Shown here one piece after another: positions 1-9,251 of a stretch of DNA of 64,000 nucleotides. The stretch lies in assembly GCA_016714745.1 (NCBI GenBank), contig JADKCG010000005.1, positions 1 to 64,000 of the forward strand, in the 5' to 3' direction. Made by a program: the position numbers and the translations under genes. The notes under the pieces were generated by a model that was given only the letters and a program-made list of their open reading frames with translations, was not told the DNA's origin and searched no databases. The DNA comes from Elusimicrobiota bacterium (GTDB lineage Bacteria > Elusimicrobiota > Elusimicrobia > FEN-1173). Position 1 is the first letter of the stretch; every line of letters begins with the position of its first letter.

Positions 1-2
1 GT

Positions 3-536
3 TACGCCATTCTTCTGACGACTCGAAGCGGCCTTTATCGCTATGATTTGAACGACATCGTTGAGGTATCGGGCTTCTACCGACAAACCCCGGTTCTGGC
101 GTTCGTGCGCAAGGGGCGCGACATGACCAGCATCACCGGCGAAAAAATGCACCCCAACCATTTTCTGGCCGTCATGGATGAAGTGCGTCGTAAATTCGGG
201 ATTGACTTCGAACAGTTCCGCGCGGTGTCTGATGTGGAAGGGGGCCGCTACCGGCTGCTTATTGAAGCGGAAGGCGAATTATCCGAAAATGTCCTGAGAG
301 ATCAAGTCCTCGTCTTCATCGACCAAGCTCTTGCGAAAGTCAACATTGAGTACGGCCAAAAAAGGGCGTCCAAGCGCCTCCATTTGCCATTGATTTCCTT
401 GATGAGGCGTGGTTGGGCGGAAGGTGAATACCGCCGTTTTCAAAAGTCCGGCAAGAGCGACATCCAGTTCAAATGGAGGACGCTCTGTCCGGAGATGACG
501 CAGGGAGGACGCGGCCTCCATCGTGAGAACAATTGA
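3..536 (+). CDS. GH3-family acyl-adenylate/amide synthetase, C-terminal part
   Basis: The open frame enters from the window edge, so only the last ~177 residues are visible. The strand GLYRYDLNDIV followed by GFY, then FVRKGRGMTSITGEK-like text (seen as FVRKGRDMTSITGEKM), is the hallmark C-terminal half of the GH3 (auxin-responsive promoter) family. Members activate a carboxylic acid as acyl-AMP and conjugate it to an amine, or act as related acyl transferases. No transmembrane segment is seen. The gene is followed after 14 bp by the beta-strand-rich gene and then by a chorismatase and a methyltransferase on the same strand, so I infer a small-molecule pathway in which this enzyme may activate a hydroxybenzoate-type acid. 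The family call is firm; the substrate is inference. Confidence 0.8.
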   Translation, partial: YAILLTTRSGLYRYDLNDIVEVSGFYRQTPVLAFVRKGRDMTSITGEKMHPNHFLAVMDEVRRKFGIDFEQFRAVSDVEGGRYRLLIEAEGELSENVLRDQVLVFIDQALAKVNIEYGQKRASKRLHLPLISLMRRGWAEGEYRRFQKSGKSDIQFKWRTLCPEMTQGGRGLHRENN

Positions 537-550
537 GAAGGGAGAGCCTC

Positions 551-1856
551 ATGATTGACCATCCAATACGGGCGGAGTTCGACCGGTTTGATCTGCCGGG
601 CCTTCCCTCCCAACCCGCCGTCGTTGTCCTTCCTACCGTCCGAGGAACCCGTTTTTCCCGTTACGGGACGCACGCCTATTATTTCTTGAACCTTAAAACC
701 CAAAAAGGGCTATGCGTCCGCATTCGACATCGAGATATCGTCATGCCGGGGCTCGGGCGGCTGGCCGAAGCCGTTGACGGCCGGGGTCGGATGTTTCCAC
801 GATTGAGGCTGCTCTTTAAGTCCTACCACTATGGGTTCAATTTTCTCGAACAAATCATGTTGATGACCGTGCCCCATACGGTGACCGAAATGGGGCATGG
901 GCGATTCATCGTAAACTTATGGTCCTATTTCGGGCATCTCCTTATTGATTTGAGAGCCGGAACGGTCACTTATCGTATGACGGATGGCGACGAGCGGCTC
1001 CATGTGTTCGGCTCAAACCAATGGCGCGACGCCGAAACGGAATCGCTTTATTACATGACCTATTCCCTAACGGATTCAATGAAAAAGGCGTCGAATCCCC
1101 GAGAGCGGGTATTCAGCAGAATCATGAAGAAAGACGCGGCCACCGGTGAAACCCGCGTCATATGGGAAGGGTATTTCGCCGATTATATGCACGACATCCT
1201 CATTAGCCGGGACAAGCAATACATGGTTGCCTGCGAGCTTGGGCGGTTTCTGACGAAAAGGAAACCTCATTCCATCCAAAGCGTTGATCCTGGATTTACA
1301 AACGAAACAAGATTGGATCGTTTCCGTCGTGCCAAACGCCGCCCATGCTCAATTCGACCCCGACGAGACCGACATCGTTTATTTCTCCAACCACAATTTT
1401 CAGTTCGTCCACACCCCCTTTCGAGAGCTTTATAAGAAGGGGGCCTATACCCTGAAGTTCCTCGGCCCCGCTTCCGTGCACAAGTGTCGTCTCACGTCCG
1501 ACGGGCCGAAAGAGATCGGCGCATTCACCCGGCCCGACCTGTTTCGGTTAACCAATTTCCATGTATTCAAACATCGCGGTCGTAAAATTATCGCGGCAAT
1601 GGGAGCCCCGAATTTCATCTTTCTCGTTGATACTGAGCGGATGGAGTTCATCAAAAAGATTGAGGTTAATATCGGCGAAGGGGCCGTCATCGGGACCATA
1701 TCCCCTTCGCTCGATGGGGACAAGCTCTATATTCAGGCGTCCAAATCCTTCATCGTTCTCGACGTTGAAAGCGATCAGCCAGAATATGTCCGCCCATACG
1801 ACTCTAATCACACCTGTTCCAACCATATGATCACGACTAAAGATACCGATTGGTGA
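551..1856 (+). CDS. Uncharacterised beta-strand-rich (propeller-like) protein, frameshifted
   Basis: I do not recognise the family. The start at 551 is chosen for a GGGAGAG ribosome site 5 nt upstream; an earlier alternative start overlaps the GH3 stop. The frame breaks near 1280 and continues one base out of register (from about LILDLQTKQDW) to 1856, giving ~435 residues if joined. The C-terminal half has repeated hydrophobic strands and motifs such as RKIIAAMGAPNFIFLVDT and KSFIVLDVES, each ending in an aspartate-rich turn, as in WD40/YVTN-like propellers. The lack of a signal peptide suggests a cytoplasmic location. Its place between an acyl-activating enzyme and a chorismatase suggests a role in the same pathway, catalytic or scaffolding. 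The break is probably a sequencing indel because both halves look equally coding. Confidence 0.6.
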
Positions 1857-1869
1857 AAGGGGAGGCTTT

Positions 1870-3037
1870 ATGATGACGGATTGGGGAAACGGAATATCTT
1901 TTCACTGCCAGGAAATGATGTTCCGTGACGGGATGGCGGTCTACATGACTGTCTCGGCCAGTAAAGCGGTTAACTCGGACTCGATGATTACGGGCGATCT
2001 TCTCCAAGCTCTACCGGCATCTCCGGCGGAACAAAATCCAGATTTTGCTTGAGAAGGTTTATGGCCTCCGCACGGCGAGAGAGGACTTGTCGTCCATCCG
2101 CAACCAGGCCATCAAACCGTTGATCAAAAATGCCGCTGTTCCTTTCACCTACATCGGATGCACACCTTGCGTCGGCGGGAAACTGGCGGGTGTTCAAATC
2201 ATCGGTTTCGTGCAAACCAGAAACGTCAGCATCGGGACGATCACGTTGGACGGAAAACCGGTGGGGCGATCTCTTGAAACCGACTCATTCAGGGGAATCT
2301 ACCTTTCAGGAGTGACCGGTGCGGCCAACAAAGGCCCTTCCATCGCGAAACATAGCGAAAGCATCGTGGAGCAATGCCGCGAGATATTCGGACGTTACGG
2401 CATGACGGCCCAAAACATTGTCCGCACGTGGATATATTTTCCCAGAATACTGCACTGGTATAAGCGGTTCCTCAAGATTCGGGCTCGGTTTTTCAGGGAA
2501 TTTGGCCTGATTTCCGACAACAAGCATTATTTACCGGCCAGCACCGGCATTCAAGGCGGCGGAAGGCCGCATGAAGAGATATTCCTCGACCTTATCGGAT
2601 TCGCACCCAAGAAGAAGAAAGTCGGTTCCATTTCCACCATGCGAAGCGAACGTCAGGACGAGGCCGTCAAATACGGAGCCACTTTTTCGCGCGGGATGGC
2701 CATTGAAATGGAGGAGGCTTCGCTTCTTCATATTTCCGGGACGGCCAGCATCAATCCCAGGGGGGAGACCGTTTATCTTCGCGACGAACAGGGCCAGATC
2801 ACCGAAACCCTTATCGACATCGGCGCTTTGTTGGAAAGCAGGAAGGCCCGGCTGCAAGACCTCGTAATAACAACAGCCTACTGCAAAGATAGAAAGACCT
2901 ACGAGATGTTTCGCGATGTCGTTAAATATCTAGGCTTTGACGATATCCCATTTATTCCCGTTTTCGCCGACGTGTGCCGGGACAACCTGCTGTTTGAAAT
3001 CGACGGGATTGCGGTGAAACAACATGAGGGAAGATAA
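1870..3037 (+). CDS. Chorismatase-like (FkbO/Hyg5/XanB2) RidA-fold protein, frameshifted
   Basis: The ATG at 1870 follows a strong AAAGGGGAGG site. The first ~40 residues (MMTDWGNG...) are in one frame. From about 1990-2045 the coding signal moves to the frame carrying ILLEKVYGLRTARED and runs to 3037. The long second part shows two RidA/YjgF-like halves, with LSGVTGA, LPASTGIQGGGRPHEE, LLHISGTASINPRGE and FIPVFADVCRDNLLFEIDGIA in the order expected for the FkbO/Hyg5/XanB2 group, which hydrolyse chorismate to 3-hydroxybenzoate or dihydroxy-cyclohexadiene carboxylates. A RidA-only function cannot be excluded. The gene overlaps the next by 14 bp, indicating one operon. Products of this enzyme class feed pigments and polyketide starters, which would suit the neighbouring acid-activating and methylating enzymes. 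Confidence 0.65.
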
Positions 3038-3917
3038 ACCCAGCGCCACCGCGATGATTGTGGCGGCAGGATGCTTGTCGGTGGCTCGGACCCCCGAGCT
3101 TCGCTCTCTCGTGTCTGCCGAGTGGAGAAATATGTTGGAGCGCACCGTTTCTGTCTTCCCTGCCCCTGAACGACTGTGGTTGGGGATACTTTCCCAAAAG
3201 GCCCTACGATGGCTCGTCGAACTTCTTGAGCGGTTTAGCATCCCCGGTCTTTCTTTGCATTTCGTTTTGAGAAAAAGAACACTGGAACGGGCGGTCCGGT
3301 CCGCCATAGGGGAGGGGTTCACCCAAGTGGTCATTCTGGGAGGAGGGTTCGATACAATGGCTTCGCGGCTCGCGCCCGTGTTCCCTTCCGTGAACTTCTT
3401 TGAGCTTGACCACCCGGCGACTCAAAAGATCAAGGCGGCTGTCTTCGATCACAACTTCCCGGGGAACCTTAACTTTTCCGCCGTCGATTTCACGAGACAG
3501 GGATGGGAATCAGTCTTAGGGAAAATACCCGCATTTTCCCCTGCCAAAAACACCCTGTTTTTATGCGAGGGGGTCTTAATGTACCTCGCTCCCCGTGAAG
3601 TGGATGCCGTTTTCGCCGCCGTCCGCCAGAGCGGCAATGGACGGGCGCAGTTCCTTTTCACATTTATGGAGATTCAGCCGAACGGGCGACCGCATTTCTG
3701 CCGAGCGACAAAGGTTTCTGACGCCTGGTTGCGTCTAAAAGGCGAATCCTATTTATGGGGACTGTCGCCACAAGAATTGGAAAGTTACTTGCGCGAGAGG
3801 GGTTTCTCCATGAAGAAGTTTTGGGGCAGTGACGAATTAAAAAATGGGATTGAGGTTGGAAAATCGACCCTCGCCGTTGGCGAGTGGATCGCTTTGGCAG
3901 AGAATAAAGTTATCTGA
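3024..3917 (+). CDS. SAM-dependent methyltransferase, leucine carboxyl methyltransferase (LCM/PPM) type
   Basis: 297 residues. The SAM-binding glycine motif VILGGGFDTMASRL lies near residues 103-116, followed by FELDHP (adenosine-binding acidic residue, near 131) and FLCEGVLMYL near 180. This is the order seen in the LCM/PPM1 family, which methylates carboxylates and hydroxyls and includes many natural-product O-methyltransferases. The start overlaps the chorismatase end by 14 bp, so translation is probably coupled. No membrane segment is visible. The likely role is methylation of the product of the upstream enzymes. The substrate is unknown. Confidence 0.8.
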   Translation: MREDKPSATAMIVAAGCLSVARTPELRSLVSAEWRNMLERTVSVFPAPERLWLGILSQKALRWLVELLERFSIPGLSLHFVLRKRTLERAVRSAIGEGFTQVVILGGGFDTMASRLAPVFPSVNFFELDHPATQKIKAAVFDHNFPGNLNFSAVDFTRQGWESVLGKIPAFSPAKNTLFLCEGVLMYLAPREVDAVFAAVRQSGNGRAQFLFTFMEIQPNGRPHFCRATKVSDAWLRLKGESYLWGLSPQELESYLRERGFSMKKFWGSDELKNGIEVGKSTLAVGEWIALAENKVI

Positions 3918-4049
3918 TGTCCTGCATCGCGCCTCATCCTGCCGGTCGTGGAGTGATTCCAAAAGCGAAGAGGTAAAACCGTTGTTGCTACGGCACAAAG
4001 GTTTCGCGGCGTTTTCCGTCTGTATTGCTCCTCATTAGCCAAGGGCTTG

Positions 4050-4235
4050 CTAAGAGAGTGCCGGGGCTGTTTGGTTGATGGCCAAGGCATCGAACTCGGC
4101 GGGTGTATCGTTGCCGAGGGTCAAGTGAGATACGTCTATTTGTTTTCTCCGGTTTTGCATCGTTTGAAATTCCTCAGTTAGACCGTCGTCCAAGTTTCCC
4201 CAGGCTTTCCAGTCTGTAAAGAAATCCGACCTCGA
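4050..4235 (-). pseudogene. Possible C-terminal remnant of an IS3-like transposase
   Basis: Reading leftward, the frame ends with QNRRKQIDVSHLTLGNDTP followed by AEFDALA and a stop at 4050. The spacing of the basic pair, the SxLG and the TPxEF resembles the end of IS3/rve integrases (RRxHSxLGxxTPxEF). Nothing upstream in this frame looks like the DDE core, and no inverted repeats were found, so this would be a decayed fragment. It sits between the biosynthetic operon and the GC-rich island, in 3918-4340 where I see no other gene. Confidence 0.3.
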
Positions 4236-4616
4236 TTTATTGGCGATGTGGTGGCACCCTTGAACGAGCGAGGGGGTGACGGCCATGTCACCACTCCGAG
4301 GTACCGAGGGAGTGGGAGGCAGGAATTCGGAGGCAAGCAAGCCGGTTATGACGGCGGAGGACGGCAGCCGATGCTGGTTGGCGGAGAGCGATGGAAAGGC
4401 AACGATGCCGAGAGATTGAAGGAGGTGGGCAGCCCCTGGCCCCCCCGCAATTCAGAACGCGAAGGCGAAGCGAAGCGCCACCGCAATCCCGAGCGGCAGC
4501 CCGCCCCCCCTTGCCCGCAACTTGACAGCCCGCGGCCACGGCCGCGCGGTTGGCGGCCTTGAGGACCGGTTGGCGAAAACCGCGAGCGGCCAAGGGACGA
4601 AGGGCGGCCGGCTGCT

Positions 4617-4654
4617 GCCGGGCCGGGAGGGCCGGGCCGGGAGGGCCGGGCCGG
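4617..4654. repeat. Short GC-rich tandem repeat
   Basis: A unit close to GGGAGGGCCGGGCC repeats between two and three times in direct order inside the GC-rich island. Confidence 0.7.
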
Positions 4655-4893
4655 AAAGATTGTTGACGGCCGCCCTGAGCGCGTGGACCACCCAGCGGGA
4701 CCCAGCCGCAACGCGCGAGGAGTAAATGCCCTCGCGCGGCCGTGGGGGGGGCGGCGAATGCGGGCCCACGCGCGGTATGCGCCCGCGAAGTGAGGCGGGC
4801 GGGGGGGGGGTAACCTCGCCCCGCCGAGCGCATGACGCTTGAAGGCCCGTAGGGCAGTTGAAGAAATTTTTGGCGCCGAAGTGGCCTGCAGCG

Positions 4894-4914
4894 CCGATTC
4901 CCCTGGGGAATCGG
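4894..4914. repeat. Perfect 10-bp inverted repeat (hairpin)
   Basis: CCGATTCCCC and GGGGAATCGG separated by one base. It lies in the GC-rich island and has no U-run after it, so it is not a terminator. Confidence 0.8.
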
Positions 4915-5201
4915 ACGCCGGGGGGCTTGGTTTTTTGGGTTTAACCGGGGGAGGGGGGTCTGCGCCCGCGGCGGCTGCGCCCCCGCCCCGTGCGCGCGCC
5001 TTTGTTTTTTGCGCGCACCTGGCCGGGCCGTCGGTGACGGAGCGGAGACGGTGCGGAGTGGGGAAAAAGGAACAATTATCGACGATAAAAGAAGGCGACG
5101 AGCCCGGGGGGAGGGGGCGCGCTAGACCGACGCCATATAGCGCCGAGCCTTGCGAGGAATCCTTTCGCAGCCACCGGCTGCGGGGGTGGAAGTAAGCGGA
5201 A

Positions 5202-5221
5202 CGGCCGCGCTTGCGCGGCCG
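5202..5221. repeat. Perfect 9-bp GC hairpin with 2-nt loop
   Basis: CGGCCGCGC, TT, GCGCGGCCG. One of several strong stems in the GC-rich island. Confidence 0.8.
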
Positions 5222-5736
5222 GGCAGTGAAACGGACGTGCCACGATAGGCTGATTTCCAAACCACGAAATATTGCCCCTTAGGGCACAGATGTTGAGGCC
5301 CCTGCCGGGGCGTAGCCCCGGCTCCGATGGCCGGGCCGGTGGGCCGATACCTTACAAGGCAGAAGGTTTGCGCGCGCCGCCCCGTGAGGGCACAAGGACC
5401 GGACCACCGGCCCGGACAGCGGACACGGCGAAGCCGTGAGGGGCAGGTTTTGGGGTGCCGTGGGGCGCCACCTGCCGGAAACCGGTTTTCTTTCGCCGGG
5501 CGGGACGACACCCCTCGGCCAGCGGGGCGAGGCCGGGTCGGCGTGGGGTTGTCGCGCCGGGCCACCGAGCGGCTCTCCACCGCAACCGAAGCGGCACCGT
5601 CACAGTTGCGGAAAAGGCGGGCCGCGCAAGCTCCACGTGCGGCACGCCGCGCGTTCGATGGCGGGGGTTCTCCCGAAAGCCGAAGCGCCCACTATCACTC
5701 CGCGCACCGGACAGTCCAACCGTCAGCGAAAAGAGA

Positions 5737-5777
5737 GCCGCCCGGCCCGCGCAAGTTTTTTGTGCGGGCCGGGCGGC
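5737..5777. repeat. 14-bp perfect GC hairpin
   Basis: Arms GCCGCCCGGCCCGC (5737-5750) and its exact complement (5764-5777) surround a 13-nt spacer. Two more pairs (one G-U) can extend the stem to 16. This is the strongest local fold in the island. The T-run lies in the loop, not after the stem, so termination is not expected. Confidence 0.85.
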
Positions 5778-6593
5778 GGCCTGGTCTTTCCCCCGGCCGT
5801 AATTGGCGGGAGCATCCCCAAGCGCCGGAGCGGCGGGCTTTCCATTCCATTCAAACGATCCAGCGCCGGGGTTTTTCAGGCGCGGGACCAGCTTCTTCCT
5901 TGCCGCGCGGGACGCCTTCCGGTTTCCCGGCGGCGTCATCCGAATTGCGGGGCCGACGACACAGCTCCGGGGTTTTCCAATCGCGGGCGCGGCCCGCTTC
6001 TTTCCCATCCTGGCCGGATGGCGGCCCGGGTCATCCCCGGGCTCGGCGGCCGTTCGGTCTTGGACGATGCCGCGGCTCCGTTGTCCCGGACAACAAGCCC
6101 GGCTTGCGTCCCTCCCCGTTTCTCACGTTGAGGAACGATCCGGCGTCACCGCGTCGATGACGGCCCGTCGTCTGTGGCTCTCTCCTTCTGCCTGTCTCTC
6201 TGTCCGCCGCTGGAAGGGCATAGCGGGCACGGGCTCGTGCCCCCCGCGCTGGATGAGCCCAAAAAGCATGGGGGGCACTAACTCAAATCCGCAAATTTAG
6301 GGCGGACCCCCTCTCCCGGCCTCTCCCCCGTTGGGGGCGAGGGGATGAAGCTGAAAGGAAGGTTAGAGTCCCCTATGCGGCACATGGGTTTTTTAAGGAA
6401 TGCCGCTCCGGGCGCGGCGCTCACGAACTCGCGCCGGTCCGTCCCTTGACCAAAGTGCCCAAAGCGCCATTCAAGGCGCTTTGCCTTTGTCCACTCCCCC
6501 TTGCCATTCCGGGGGTCACATCGACAATATTTGGGCCCTAGAACGCCGAAGGTGGACCCCTCCGCCCTGACGGTATGCATCCCAAAATTTATG

Positions 6594-6602
6594 TGCTATA
6601 TT
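6594..6602 (+). promoter_or_regulatory. Possible extended -10 promoter upstream of thrS
   Basis: TGCTATATT fits an extended -10 (TGn plus TATAAT-like hexamer), about 100 nt before thrS. No good -35 is seen. The stretch 6301-6704 otherwise holds only short hairpins and no gene. Confidence 0.3.
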
Positions 6603-6704
6603 TGGGAAAGCCAATAAACTTCACGGGTTTAACTCAAGGTTGGCGTCGATTTTCGGGCCCAATGAGAGAACCCCACCATTTTTCACTCTGAGAAAGGAAA
6701 TTTA

Positions 6705-8435
6705 ATGTCCAACGATACCACCGATCGCCTTAACGCGCTTCGACACTCCACGACTCACGTGATGGCCCAGGCCGTACAAGACCTTTTCCCTGGAACCAAA
6801 ATCACGATTGGCCCTCCCATTGAGGATGGCTTTTATTACGACTTTGATTGTCCTCACCCTTTTACGCCTGAAGATCTTCCTAAAATCGAAGCTCGGATGA
6901 AGGAGATCGCCTTAGAAAATCATCCCTTCGTCATGAGCACCCACACCGCAGACGAAGCCAAATCGTATTGGGCCAGCAAGGGCGAAAAATACAAGGTTGA
7001 ATTGATTGAAGACTTGGGAATCCCACCGTGACCTATTGCTCCCACGGACGTTTCACCGATCTCTGCCGCGGCGGACATGTGCAACCACGGGGACATTCGA
7101 CACTTTAAACTCACGAAAATTGCGGGTGCTTACTGGCGGGGGACGAAAAACGCGGAACGACTGCAACGGATTTACGGCACCGCCTGGCCGACCCAAGAAG
7201 CGTTGACGCCTATCTCACTGGCTGGAAGAAGCGAAAAACGGGACCATCGGGAACTGGGCCCCCGGCTGGGACTTTTCTCCATTGAACATGAAGAGGGAGG
7301 GTCGGGTTTCATTTATTGGCTCCCGAAAGGCGCCGTCCTTAGGCGTATTATTGAAGATACCCTAAAAGATTATCTGTCCGCGCACGGATACGATTTTGTC
7401 TATACCCCCCATGTGGCCCGCTCTGTTTTATGGAAAACGTCGGGACATTTGGACTATTATCGAGAGAACATGTATCCCGCGATGGAACTGGAGAGCCAAG
7501 AATTTTTGCTGAAACCGATGAACTGCCCGGGCCACATTTTGATTTACAAGAACGGACTCCACTCGTACCGCGAATTGCCGATCCGCTACGCTGAATTTGG
7601 GACAGTCTACCGGTTCGAGCGAAGCGGCGTTTTGCACGGGCTTATGCGCGTTCGCGGATTTACTCAGGACGATGCGCACATATTCTGCCGCCCAGATCAG
7701 GTGGAAGCGGAAGTGGTCGACATTCTTAAGATCATCACTGAAATTCTTTCAATGTTCGGATTCAAAGATTACGAAGTCAAATTGTCAACCCGTCCCGACA
7801 AATATTCGGGCACACTGGAAGGATGGGCCCACGCAGAAGGCGCGCTTCGAAAAGCGCTTGAGACGGTCGGATTGCCCTATACCATAGATCCCGGCGAGGG
7901 GGTTTTCTACGGCCCCAAAATCGACCTAAAAATCAAAGACTCTCTGGGTCGCCAATGGCAATGCTCCACTGTCCAGGTGGACTTTAACAACCCGGAACGG
8001 TTTCATATTCATTTCCGAGATGATAAGGGGGGAGAAACCCAGGTGTTCATGATCCACCGGGCTCTTTTGGGATCCTTGGAACGATTCTTCGGCGTCCTCA
8101 TTGAACATTATGCGGGCGCTTTTCCGCTGTGGCTGTCTCCCGTCCAGGCAACGGTGCTTCCGGTTTCTGATAAATTCATGGGGTACGCCGACGACGTTTT
8201 GGCCGAATTAAAAAAATCGGGTTTTCGCGCATCCGTCAGCAGCAATTCCGACAAACTCGGTGCAAAAATCCGTGAAGCCACGATGCAAAAAATACCTTAC
8301 ATGTTGGTGGTGGGGGGCCGCGAAGCCGAAACGAAAACCGTGGCGGTCCGGTCCCGTGACGGAAAAGATTTAGGGGCGATGGCGTTGTCGGATCTCATCG
8401 CACGGATGAAAGCAGAAGTTTCCCAAAAAACATAA
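6705..8435 (+). CDS. thrS: Threonyl-tRNA synthetase, with several small frameshifts
   Basis: Charges tRNA(Thr) in the cytoplasm. The ATG at 6705 follows GAAAGGAAA. The protein begins directly with the HSTTHVMAQAV editing-domain start, so the N-terminal TGS domain of longer ThrRS is absent. Zinc and catalytic signatures are present downstream: MNCPGH, RFERSGVLHGLMRVRGFTQ with DDAHIFC (motif 2), and IHRALLGSLERF (motif 3), then the anticodon-binding domain. The frame breaks at about 7027 (after EDLGIPP), again near 7081 (GGHV / NHGDIRHFKL), and has compensating shifts near 7200-7240, where family text DAYL..LEEAKKRDHREL is split between frames. Because this is normally an essential single gene, I read these as indel errors. 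It may be expressed alone, with the peroxiredoxin downstream. Confidence 0.92.
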
Positions 8436-8447
8436 CTTTGTGAAGGT

Positions 8448-8463
8448 GCCCGATTGACCGGGC
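8448..8463. repeat. Short palindrome GCCCGATTGACCGGGC (family copy 1)
   Basis: Member of a four-copy palindrome family (others at 14034, 25698 and 57265) with core GCCCGA-n4-TCGGGC. Located between thrS and the peroxiredoxin. Confidence 0.6.
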
Positions 8464-8509
8464 GCAATAAGTATCCCCACCAAAGGGGCAACGATAAAAG
8501 GAGAAACTT

Positions 8510-9118
8510 ATGAGCGATGTCATTCACGTTGGTCAGCAGGTTCCTGATTTCGAAATGGATGTCTTTAATCCCAAAAGTCATGCCTTCGAAACCATTTCGT
8601 TGGCGGAACTTAAGAAAAACAAAAAATGGGCGATCTTGGTGTTCTATCCCGCGGATTACACCTTTGTTTGCCCAACCGAATTGGCTGATGTGGCGGCGAA
8701 ATACGACGAGGTCGTGAAAGCCGGCGCGGAAGTGATTTCCGTCTCCACTGACACAAAATTCGTTCACCTGGCGTGGCAACGGGAAGAGAAACTCTTGGCC
8801 AATGTTAAGTATCCCATGGCCGCTGATCCCACAGGTAAAATCTCTCGGATGTTTGGTGTTTACGATGAAGCCACAGGATTGGCCTTGCGCGGAACGTTCA
8901 TCATCAGCCCAGAAGGACGTTTGGCTTCCAGCGAAGTCAATTTTTACAACGTCGGCCGAAACGCCGCTGAACTTTTGCGAAAGGCCCAGGCGAACGCCTA
9001 TTTGGCCACCCATCCCCAGGAAGCATGCCCGGCCAACTGGAGCCAGGGGGGGAAAACCCTAAAAACCGCTAACAATGAGGCGACCCTCGTTGGCCGTGTG
9101 GCGGAAGCACTGAAATAG
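8510..9118 (+). CDS. 2-Cys peroxiredoxin, AhpC type
   Basis: 202 residues, a normal AhpC length. Reduces hydrogen peroxide and organic hydroperoxides in the cytoplasm. The peroxidatic cysteine is in FYPADYTFVCPTE (near residue 50) and the resolving cysteine in EACPANW near residue 170, as in AhpC. The thioredoxin-fold core includes YPMAADPTGKISRMFGVYDE. The ATG at 8510 has AAAGGAGA 7-8 nt upstream. No ahpF neighbour is seen, so electrons must come from thioredoxin or an unlinked AhpF. A strong terminator follows, so this is likely a single-gene unit. Confidence 0.93.
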   Translation: MSDVIHVGQQVPDFEMDVFNPKSHAFETISLAELKKNKKWAILVFYPADYTFVCPTELADVAAKYDEVVKAGAEVISVSTDTKFVHLAWQREEKLLANVKYPMAADPTGKISRMFGVYDEATGLALRGTFIISPEGRLASSEVNFYNVGRNAAELLRKAQANAYLATHPQEACPANWSQGGKTLKTANNEATLVGRVAEALK

Positions 9119-9136
9119 TTTCTCCCGTTCAAAAAA

Positions 9137-9182
9137 CAACCTCACCCGCGTCCGCTAGAAGGCCGGGTGAGGTTGTTTTCTT
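9137..9182 (+). terminator. Rho-independent terminator after the peroxiredoxin gene
   Basis: A 14-bp stem, AACAACCTCACCCG with its complement CGGGTGAGGTTGTT, ends in TTTTC about 20 nt after the stop codon. Confidence 0.9.
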
Positions 9183-9193
9183 GTAAAGGCGAA

Positions 9194-9223
9194 CGCCGGG
9201 ACCCCGTAGGGGGTCCCCCGGCG
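9194..9223. repeat. GC-rich hairpin ahead of hpnE
   Basis: CGCCGGGACCCC and GGGGTCCCCCGGCG form a nearly perfect stem roughly 30 nt before the hpnE start. No T-run follows. It could be a dispersed palindrome or a leader structure. Confidence 0.5.
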
Positions 9224-9251
9224 AATCACGACCGGGAAAGGAAAGAATAAA

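Larger units (their letters stand above)
4341..6300. other. GC-rich, hairpin-dense island without credible coding
   Basis: About 2 kb with base composition unlike its neighbours: sample 60-base lines have 44 (4561), 47 (4621) and 48 (5521) G+C, against 35 at 3301. Long open frames exist on both strands at once, rich in R, P, G and A, which is what random GC-rich DNA gives. None has a recognisable motif or ribosome site. The stretch holds many perfect inverted repeats (4894-4914, 5202-5221, 5737-5777), a short tandem repeat (4617-4654) and long G runs near 4793-4810. It may be a large structured non-coding RNA locus, a decayed foreign insertion, or low-complexity filler. It does not match the conserved cores of 16S/23S rRNA, RNase P RNA or tmRNA that I could look for by eye. 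Confidence 0.5.

Noticed and set aside
4346..6160. Long open frames on both strands (304 codons on the minus strand ending at 4346; 277 codons on the plus strand from 5327)
   Set aside because: They overlap each other, lack ribosome sites and motifs, and consist of R/P/G/A-rich low-complexity text expected by chance at this GC content.
4341..6300. Possible rRNA, RNase P RNA, tmRNA or group II intron
   Set aside because: None of their conserved core sequences could be found by eye on either strand.
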